In this document: positions 5,990-10,685 of the stretch, in pieces
How the letters are laid out: each line of letters starts with the position of its first letter
How positions within the stretch are numbered: position 1 is the stretch's first letter
Assembly: GCA_937141995.1 (NCBI GenBank)
Contig: CAKZQX010000728.1
Coordinates: 1 to 10,685 of the forward strand
DNA from: an uncultured Chloroflexaceae bacterium
GTDB taxonomy: Bacteria > Chloroflexota > Chloroflexia > Chloroflexales > Chloroflexaceae
Direction of reading: 5' to 3'
Length of the DNA stretch: 10,685 bases
Translations under genes and position numbers: made by a program
The notes under the pieces: model-generated
Seen by the model: the letters and a program-made list of their open reading frames with translations, nothing else
The model's database searches: none
Told to the model about the DNA's origin: nothing

Positions 5990-7609
5990 ATGCCGTACGT
6001 ACGTGGGCAACCTGTCCAAAAAAACGTGTTGATTTTGCAGTCACCTGATCCTGCTACATCCGCGTCGCCGGCAGAAGGAACATGGGCTATGCTTACCATG
6101 CTGCTAAACGCTCGATACACTCACTTTACAAATCTGGCCGAAACCTGGCTGGCCGCCGGAGCAACGGCGTTTGGCATCTGGCGCGATGAGCACCCGCTCG
6201 CACACTGGCCGGGGATCTGTGACCTGTACAATCCCAGCCTGGTGGCACCGATACGGCTGGGTGAGAAAATTATCGGCGAACTGCGGGTCACCGGTATAAC
6301 CGGGGCGGTGGCACAGAATCGCCTGAACGCTGAGGCCGCGCTCATTTCCGATCTGGCGCAGCTTGAAGATGAGCTGCAGCGTATGACCGAGGAACTGGTC
6401 GCGAGTCGGGATCAACTGTTGGGGATGTACCGGCTGATGCCGTCGATGCACAACCATATCACGCCTGAAGCAATATTGCGCAACCTGCTGATCGAAACCT
6501 TGCGGATTATTCAGGCCGGGAGCGGCTTCGCTATCTTCGTTCCGGTGGATCGGCAACCACTGCTTGTCCAGATCCCGGAAGCCGAGCTTGACGTGAAGCT
6601 GATCTGGCGCTGTTTCTGGCATATCAACGCGCACGCACGGGAGGGACTGTTTGACCGGGCGCACCTGCCGGAGGATTTGCCCACAGACATTCAGGATCTG
6701 CTCTTTTTTCCACTGCGTATTCGCGGTGCTGTGATCGCCGGGATGGGGTTGATCAATCAACCGGACGCGAGCTTTACAACTGCCGATATCAAACTGGGAC
6801 GGGCAATTGCCGACCAGATCAGCGCGCAGGTTGAGAATATACTGCTGACCCGACAGACCGAGGAGCAGTCGTACCTGCAGGAAGAGATGACGCTGGCGCA
6901 GCGGGTACAGGCACGCCTGATGCCGCAGGAACTCCCGACCGTTGCCGGGCTCGATATCGCGGCCCGCTCCCAGCCGGCCATGCAAGTTGGGGGGGATTTT
7001 TATGATTTTATTGCACATACGGATCAACCATTTATTTTCTCAATCGGCGATGTCACCGGCAAAGGGCTTTCGGCCGCGCTGCTGATGACGATGACCCGGG
7101 CGGCAATTCATAGTAAGGCGGCATTTCTGCCCGATCCGACGCCTGAGAAAATTATGCACAAAGTTAATGCCGAACTCTACGCGCATTTTACCCAGGTCGG
7201 TATGTTTGCCACGGTCTTCGTCGGCCAGTACCACCCCCATAGCCGCACGCTGGTCTATGCCAATGCCGGGCATGCACCCGTGATCTACCGTCCGGTGGAT
7301 GGTCCGCCGCGCCTGCTGGAGGCCGACAGCACCGCCATCGGCGTATTGAACATGAGCTTTTGTGCCAATCAGACGGTGACACTGCGCCCCGGCGATCTGC
7401 TGCTGGTTGCGACCGATGGCTTTAGCGATGCACGTAACCCGGATCGCCGTATGTTTGGATGGGAGCGGCTCTTCGCCCTGGTTGATAGCCTGGCAGACCA
7501 GCCGGCCCAGGCCATTGCCGACAATATTTACCAGACCCTGGAACATTTTGCAGCCAGTCAATCTCAGGATGATGATCAGACGCTGGTTATCCTCAAAGGA
7601 GTGGAGTAG
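5990..7609 (+). CDS. GAF-domain SpoIIE-type PP2C protein phosphatase
   Basis: A 539-residue cytoplasmic sensor phosphatase, expected to remove phosphate from Ser/Thr of STAS antagonists and so reset a partner switch. Residues about 33-105 look like a short or degenerate GAF-type module. Residues 113-145 are a charged helix, probably coiled coil. Residues about 155-290 form a GAF-like domain (LFFPLRIRGAVIAGMGLINQ, 238-257, and a long C-terminal helix). A linker helix ending in AQRVQARLMPQELP (303-316) leads to the SpoIIE domain with all metal-site motifs: GGDFYD (334-339), GDVTGKG (353-359), YANAGH (423-428), ATDGFSD (474-480) and DDQT (528-531). It therefore looks catalytically active. The GAF-type input suggests response to a small ligand, redox state or light-absorbing cofactor; none can be named. 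The kinase gene begins 4 nt after its stop, so the two are translationally linked. Confidence 0.93.
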   Translation: MPYVRGQPVQKNVLILQSPDPATSASPAEGTWAMLTMLLNARYTHFTNLAETWLAAGATAFGIWRDEHPLAHWPGICDLYNPSLVAPIRLGEKIIGELRVTGITGAVAQNRLNAEAALISDLAQLEDELQRMTEELVASRDQLLGMYRLMPSMHNHITPEAILRNLLIETLRIIQAGSGFAIFVPVDRQPLLVQIPEAELDVKLIWRCFWHINAHAREGLFDRAHLPEDLPTDIQDLLFFPLRIRGAVIAGMGLINQPDASFTTADIKLGRAIADQISAQVENILLTRQTEEQSYLQEEMTLAQRVQARLMPQELPTVAGLDIAARSQPAMQVGGDFYDFIAHTDQPFIFSIGDVTGKGLSAALLMTMTRAAIHSKAAFLPDPTPEKIMHKVNAELYAHFTQVGMFATVFVGQYHPHSRTLVYANAGHAPVIYRPVDGPPRLLEADSTAIGVLNMSFCANQTVTLRPGDLLLVATDGFSDARNPDRRMFGWERLFALVDSLADQPAQAIADNIYQTLEHFAASQSQDDDQTLVILKGVE

Positions 7610-7613
7610 TAAC

Positions 7614-8039
7614 GTGACCCTGTATTCAGAAACCGTAAAACTCAATATTCCGGCAATGCATAAGCATGTACGGCTGGTCGGTATCTGTGCCACCAAGATC
7701 CTGGAGCAAACGGAGGGGATTAGGGACCGAGAGAAGACAACCTACGCGGTACAACTGGCGGCCCATGAAGCCTGCATCAACATTGTTGACCATGCCTATG
7801 CTCAGAACCCCGAAGGGCGCATTGCCCTGACAATGACGCTCTGGGCTGATCCGCAGCGCTTCGAGATCGGGCTCAGTGATACCGGCCAATCGTTTAACCT
7901 GACGCAGATACCCGCGCCGGACCTGAACCAGGCTCACGAGCACGGATATGGACTTTTTCTCGTACGTAATTTGATGGATGAAGTAACTTATAAACCTGAG
8001 CCGGGGAATAATCGCTGGCATCTGGTGAAGTATCTCTAG
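7614..8039 (+). CDS. RsbW/SpoIIAB-like serine kinase (anti-sigma factor type HATPase)
   Basis: A 141-residue GHKL ATPase of the anti-sigma kinase type, expected to phosphorylate STAS proteins on Ser and to bind a second partner when they are phosphorylated. Motifs: N box HEACINIVDHAY (51-62, Glu52 catalytic and Asn56 metal-binding), G1 box LSDTGQSF (87-94), G2 box EHGYGLFLVRNLMDEV (109-124). All are intact and the length is typical. The start is GTG 7614: GGAG at 7603-7606 is 7 nt upstream, and the gene begins 4 nt after the phosphatase stop. A much longer in-frame reading exists (from ATG 7407) but it only overlaps the phosphatase in another frame. Candidate substrates are Ser55 of the 4883-5317 product and Ser322/Ser437 of the GT26 fusion. 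No sigma factor is present in the window, so its second partner is unknown. Confidence 0.93.
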   Translation: MTLYSETVKLNIPAMHKHVRLVGICATKILEQTEGIRDREKTTYAVQLAAHEACINIVDHAYAQNPEGRIALTMTLWADPQRFEIGLSDTGQSFNLTQIPAPDLNQAHEHGYGLFLVRNLMDEVTYKPEPGNNRWHLVKYL

Positions 8040-8058
8040 AATGTATGGTGGTGGAGTG

Positions 8059-8496
8059 ATGACCGTAATCCTTCTGGTTGAACCGAGTGCAACAAATCGA
8101 CGCCTTTTTAGTTACATGCTGCGGCAGGAGCATCACAACGTCGTGGTCGTCGCCGACGGGCAGCAGGCGCTGGCGCAACTGGCCGCAGTACCGGTGGACA
8201 TGGTTATTACCCGACTGCATATGCCGGCAATGGATGGTCTGACGCTGCTGGACCGGGCACGCGCGCATGCGGCTAACGCCGATCTGCCCTTTATTGTCTT
8301 CTCGGAGAGCGGCTATCCCGAGGATCGACAGCGCGCCCTCGATCAGGGAGCCAACTGCTTTTTGATGGAGCCGGTGGGATCGCAGGAGCTACGCGCCGCT
8401 ATTCGTGTAGCGCAACGCCGGCAGCCCGGCACGCTGCAACCCGTGCATGAGTGGTCTGTCCCGATGGTCCCGCTGCACGTTACCGCCACAGACTAA
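8059..8496 (+). CDS. Receiver-like protein lacking the phosphoacceptor Asp (pseudo-receiver)
   Basis: A 145-residue single-domain protein with a response-regulator receiver fold over residues 1-120: TVILLVEPSATN (2-13), DGQQALAQL (33-41), VDMVITRLHMPAMDGL (46-61), PFIVFSES (77-84), GANCFLMEPVGSQEL (97-111). Several functional residues are changed. The phosphoacceptor Asp before LxMP is Arg52 (codon CGA), the conserved Lys of KP is Glu104, and the acidic pair near the N-terminus is Glu8-Pro9. Thr/Ser is kept as Ser82. Normal Asp phosphorylation is therefore unlikely, and it may act by protein contact. No output domain follows; the last 25 residues are short and Pro/Val-rich. ATG 8059 is chosen for GGTGG (8047-8051, 7-nt spacing) and because the fold begins there; ATG 8041, 1 nt after the kinase stop, would add six residues (MYGGGV). 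Last gene of the phosphatase-kinase operon. Confidence 0.85.
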   Translation: MTVILLVEPSATNRRLFSYMLRQEHHNVVVVADGQQALAQLAAVPVDMVITRLHMPAMDGLTLLDRARAHAANADLPFIVFSESGYPEDRQRALDQGANCFLMEPVGSQELRAAIRVAQRRQPGTLQPVHEWSVPMVPLHVTATD

Positions 8497-8576
8497 TTGT
8501 ATGGGCAGGGATGCGCAGCAGCGCGTCCGCATGCCGGGACGATGGTTGTCACTGCAATGCGTGCCCCCCCAATACA

Positions 8577-8604
8577 AAGCCGGCTCCCGTACGGGAGCCG
8601 GCTT
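8577..8604. terminator. Bidirectional intrinsic terminator between convergent genes
   Basis: A perfect 28-base palindrome (arms 8577-8590 and 8591-8604), forming a 12-bp GC-rich stem with a gtac loop. It has A-rich sequence on the left (aatacaaa) and ctt-att on the right, giving short T tracts in both directions. It lies 80 nt after the receiver-like gene stop and 24 nt beyond the stop of the convergent glycosyltransferase gene, so it can end both transcripts. Confidence 0.8.
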
Positions 8605-8627
8605 ATTGCATGGCCATACCTGTCACC

Positions 8628-9587
8628 TCAACTGGTTGCCTGGATTTGAAATACTTCCCGAGTTCGATCTATTCGGGCACGCCAACCCTGGCTGAAACCC
8701 TGGAGCAGTGACACAGCGCGGCCCAGGACAGGCGGTTTACGCAGGCGGAGCAGATGCTTTGCAGTAGGCTTCAGTAACGTCTTCCAGATTTCAAAGAGGA
8801 AGACCGGAAAGAGCCGCCGGTATCCACACCGGAACAGCTTTCCGTACGCTGCCGCTGTACCAAACGTATAACGCCGGATCAGCGTGCGCCCCTGCTCGTG
8901 AGTGCGAAAGCCATAGTGTAGCACACTCACCCGGTTCGTCCGGTAAATCTGGTAGCCATGCAGCAGAACTCGCAGCGCCACATCGGTTTCCCAGCCGCTG
9001 CGGAAATGCCCGCCCGACCCAAGATATGCATCGATGCCGCCAACCGATTGCACCAGTGAGCGCCGCAGCGCCATCCCCGCCCCCAGGCCAACATCGGAAG
9101 CCCCCGCCGCACACCAGGACCAAAGACCCGTGATCAGTCGGTTTTCGCGCACCATAGTGGCGGGTACGAAGCCCGCGCGCGGATCATGCGGCGCAGCCAG
9201 AACATCGCAGAAGACCACTGCCACATCAGGGAATTGTTGCAGCGCCGTAACCATCTGGGTCATCCAGTCGGCGGGAATTATACAATCATCGTCGGTCATG
9301 AGCACAAATTCTGCCCGTGCTTCATTGAGGCCGATATTCCGTGCCAGGCCAACTCCTTTGGTGCTGGTCTGAATATAGCGTAGCCGCGCATCTCCGGAAA
9401 AAGGCGCAAGCGCCTGGGCCGTGCGGTTATCGCTGCTCTGGTCAATAACAAGCAGTTCAAAGTTGGGATAGGTATTTGCCAGCAGCGTCTCTACCGTGCC
9501 CGACACGCTGTCACCACGATTACGGGTGCAGATCACTGCCGAGACCAGGGGGGTACTTCCTGCTGCCGGTGCCGTTGACATCATCAT
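8628..9587 (-). CDS. Family 2 glycosyltransferase (GT-A fold)
   Basis: A 319-residue inverting glycosyltransferase, probably transferring a sugar from a nucleotide sugar onto a growing lipid-linked glycan at the cytoplasmic membrane face. Seen: the N-terminal GT2 signature LVSAVICTRNRGDSV (14-28), ELLVIDQSSDNRT (44-56), KGVGLARNIGLNEA (77-90), the metal-binding DDD in MTDDDCIIP (97-105), an acceptor-side segment GAGMALRR (169-176), and GWETDVALRVLLHGY (198-212) with the Glu/Asp pair typical of the catalytic base region. No full membrane helix is visible; the C-terminal third is basic and moderately hydrophobic (about 250-275), which may tether it to the membrane. AAGGAG (9598-9593) lies 5-11 nt from three consecutive ATG codons (9587, 9584, 9581); the first is given. 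It lies 157 nt downstream of the acyltransferase gene on the same strand. Acceptor and donor are unknown. Confidence 0.92.
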   Translation of the reverse strand: MMMSTAPAAGSTPLVSAVICTRNRGDSVSGTVETLLANTYPNFELLVIDQSSDNRTAQALAPFSGDARLRYIQTSTKGVGLARNIGLNEARAEFVLMTDDDCIIPADWMTQMVTALQQFPDVAVVFCDVLAAPHDPRAGFVPATMVRENRLITGLWSWCAAGASDVGLGAGMALRRSLVQSVGGIDAYLGSGGHFRSGWETDVALRVLLHGYQIYRTNRVSVLHYGFRTHEQGRTLIRRYTFGTAAAYGKLFRCGYRRLFPVFLFEIWKTLLKPTAKHLLRLRKPPVLGRAVSLLQGFSQGWRARIDRTREVFQIQATS

Positions 9588-9662
9588 ACATGCTCCTTAC
9601 TGTTAGCACGAGTGATACAGTGAGTGTTTAAGTCAGATATTTGATCGCGGCAAGAAATTGTT

Positions 9663-9740
9663 TCGCCTGTGGCAGCAGTGTTTTTCTACCCCGCAGGCGT
9701 GGTCAAACGTTCGGTTTAATTGCTCACCGCATACGTCGTG
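9663..9740 (-). repeat. Degraded structured intergenic repeat, copy 6 (copy F, inverted)
   Basis: Read on the minus strand, this gives gacgtatgcggtgag (end of stem I), then aaaccgaacgtttgacc, a 17-nt exact match to copy B at 5402-5418, then gcctgcgg, and a short ctgccacaggcg close. The central hairpin is gone; only cgcctg/caggcg pairing remains. It lies between the acyltransferase stop and the glycosyltransferase start. Confidence 0.65.
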
Positions 9741-9744
9741 ACCG

Positions 9745-10314
9745 TTAAAGCTGCCGGACAACGCGGGCCGGTGTCCCGACCGCCAGCGAGCGTGGTGGGA
9801 TATCCTCTGCCACCACGCTGCCTGCCCCGATCACGCTCCCGGCTCCGATGGTGACACCGCGCAGGACAATCACGCGGGCACCCAGCCAGACATTCTCCTC
9901 GAGAATAATTGGGGCCGAAGGTGCCGGCTCATTCCGCCGTTCCGGCTCCAGACAGTGATAATCGTTGTCCATCATGATGACATAAGTACCAATGTTACAG
10001 CGGTCGCCGATACGCACCAGCCGCCGGGCGGCAATCGAGCAGCCATAGTTGAGAAACACGCTCTCGCCGATCTCCACGGTGCCCTTTGGTCCCGCTGTCA
10101 GCTCGAGCGGCGTAATTGTTGACATCAGGCGGCTGCGGTCGCCGATAATCATTCGGCCCCGGTTGCGCACGACTGGTCTGCCCCATACCCGTACGCGCGG
10201 CCCCACCGCGGTCGCCTGGCGCAGATGAAGTCGCGCGCGTAACACGGCCCATCCGTCACGCCAGAGCTGTGCCGGATCACATACCTGCATATATTGTTTG
10301 CGTAAGATTGACAA
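9745..10314 (-). CDS. Hexapeptide-repeat acyltransferase (left-handed beta helix, NodL/LacA/Maa-like)
   Basis: A 189-residue protein, expected to acetylate (or otherwise acylate) a sugar hydroxyl or amine using an acyl-CoA donor, probably decorating the polysaccharide. After about 50 basic N-terminal residues, hexapeptide turns are visible in three groups: VGPRVRVWGRPVVRNRGRMI (37-56), VEIGESVFLNYGCSI (80-94) with VRIGDRCNIGTYVIMMDNDYH (100-120; the family His is His120), and IILEENVWLGARVIVLRGV through the VIGAGSVVAEDIPPRSLAVG run near the C-terminus. The family end AVGTPARVVRQL is intact, so the gene is full length. The start is TTG 10314: AAGGAG (10328-10323) is 8 nt upstream, and the first in-frame ATG (residue 9) has no such site. 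It is transcribed toward the GT2 gene, and a repeat copy lies directly upstream. Confidence 0.9.
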   Translation of the reverse strand: MSILRKQYMQVCDPAQLWRDGWAVLRARLHLRQATAVGPRVRVWGRPVVRNRGRMIIGDRSRLMSTITPLELTAGPKGTVEIGESVFLNYGCSIAARRLVRIGDRCNIGTYVIMMDNDYHCLEPERRNEPAPSAPIILEENVWLGARVIVLRGVTIGAGSVIGAGSVVAEDIPPRSLAVGTPARVVRQL

Positions 10315-10322
10315 TGGTGTTA

Positions 10323-10328
10323 CTCCTT
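10323..10328 (-). promoter_or_regulatory. Strong ribosome site for a TTG start
   Basis: AAGGAG on the minus strand, 8 nt before TTG 10314. The strong match and ideal spacing decide for this rare start over the in-frame ATG eight codons later. Confidence 0.7.
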
Positions 10329-10382
10329 ATTGACCGTTTCGCGGGTTTCGCGTATGTCGTGTTGTTCGTGGTCCAAACACGC

Positions 10383-10568
10383 ACCGCGTAACGTGCGTTA
10401 ATAACAGGACGTACGCGGTGGAAGCCTGTTCCGGCCCGCTGTCAGACCCAAACGCCGGCTTCGCCTGCGGCAGCATGGTACGTTTTTGTCTTTTGCCGGA
10501 ACATCTTGCACGTTGTGCCAAATGTTCCGGCAAAAGAAGAAGATCTTCCACCCTGCCGGAGGCGAACC
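10383..10568 (+). repeat. Structured intergenic repeat, copy 7 (copy E)
   Basis: Full-length copy. Stem I pairs accgcgta (10383-10390) with tacgcggt (10412-10419). The conserved box gcctgcggcagcatggtacg starts at 10463. The central hairpin pairs 10490-10504 with 10522-10536 (15 bp), and after a mismatch/bulge region a further ttgcac/gtgc stem closes on loop gtt. The closing box gatcttccaccctgccggag follows. Outer stem: 10463-10473 with 10553-10563. It lies upstream of the acyltransferase gene. Confidence 0.83.
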
Positions 10569-10597
10569 GGGCCATGTGTCCGGGCAGACGCCTGGAT

Positions 10598-10685
10598 TGG
10601 AACCGACCGCGTAACTCCTGTGAATTACAGGAGTTACGCGGTTCCCCGCGAACGGAGCTTTGCGCCTCCGGCAGGGCGGAAGATT
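10598..10685 (-). repeat. Structured intergenic repeat, copy 8 (copy H, inverted, cut by window end)
   Basis: The last 22 bases on the minus strand read aatcttccgccctgccggag, the closing box of the family, so an inverted copy continues beyond the window. It is followed on that strand by a short spacer and a near-perfect stem I palindrome: arms 10607-10621 and 10627-10641 (15 bp), extended outward by ggaacc/ggttcc with a 4-base insertion. The arrangement (closing box, spacer, stem I) is the same as between copies B and C. Confidence 0.72.

Noticed and set aside
7407..7613. Longer form of the kinase gene starting at ATG 7407
   Set aside because: This part lies in another frame of the phosphatase catalytic domain coding region, whose motifs are clearly real; GTG 7614 with GGAG is the sensible start.
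1..10685. Matching palindromes at both window ends taken as a sign of a circular element or a composite transposon
   Set aside because: The same motif also occurs inside the window at several sites, there is no transposase or replication gene, and the window edges are arbitrary.

Overview
The window is GC-rich, densely coding bacterial DNA with two gene groups that face each other. The mix of a membrane polysaccharide cluster, STAS/SpoIIE/RsbW-type signalling proteins, GT26-STAS fusion architecture and many structured intergenic repeats suggests a filamentous Chloroflexota (class Chloroflexia, e.g. Chloroflexales-like). This is inference from style; no rRNA or marker gene is present.

Layout. 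1-710: no gene; two copies of a structured repeat and a possible promoter. 711-5317 (+): initiating sugar transferase; a WecG/TagA/CpsF glycosyltransferase fused to two STAS domains; a nucleotidyltransferase-like/left-handed-beta-helix/sugar-transferase-like fusion that has lost the catalytic residues of both enzyme halves; and a stand-alone STAS protein. 5318-5989: repeat-packed intergenic region with at least three repeat copies and a long stem-loop. 5990-8496 (+): tight operon of a GAF-SpoIIE phosphatase, an RsbW-like ATPase/kinase and a receiver-like protein lacking the phosphoacceptor Asp. 8577-8604: palindromic bidirectional terminator. 8628-9587 and 9745-10314 (-): GT2 glycosyltransferase and hexapeptide acyltransferase. 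9588-10685 also holds further repeat copies, and the window ends inside one.

How the genes could work together. Established parts: PF02397-type transferases start lipid-linked glycan synthesis, GT26 enzymes add the second sugar, GT2 and acyltransferases extend and decorate. STAS, RsbW-type kinase and PP2C/SpoIIE phosphatase form a partner switch controlled by Ser phosphorylation. The kinase, phosphatase and STAS antagonists are all here but no sigma factor is visible, and two STAS domains are covalently attached to a polysaccharide glycosyltransferase. My inference is that this partner switch may act directly on the glycan enzymes at the membrane, not on (or not only on) transcription.

A second theme is a family of intergenic repeats of about 110-185 nt, at least eight full, deleted or truncated copies on both strands. 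Each consists of consecutive hairpins; the long central hairpin differs in sequence between copies but stays self-complementary within each copy.
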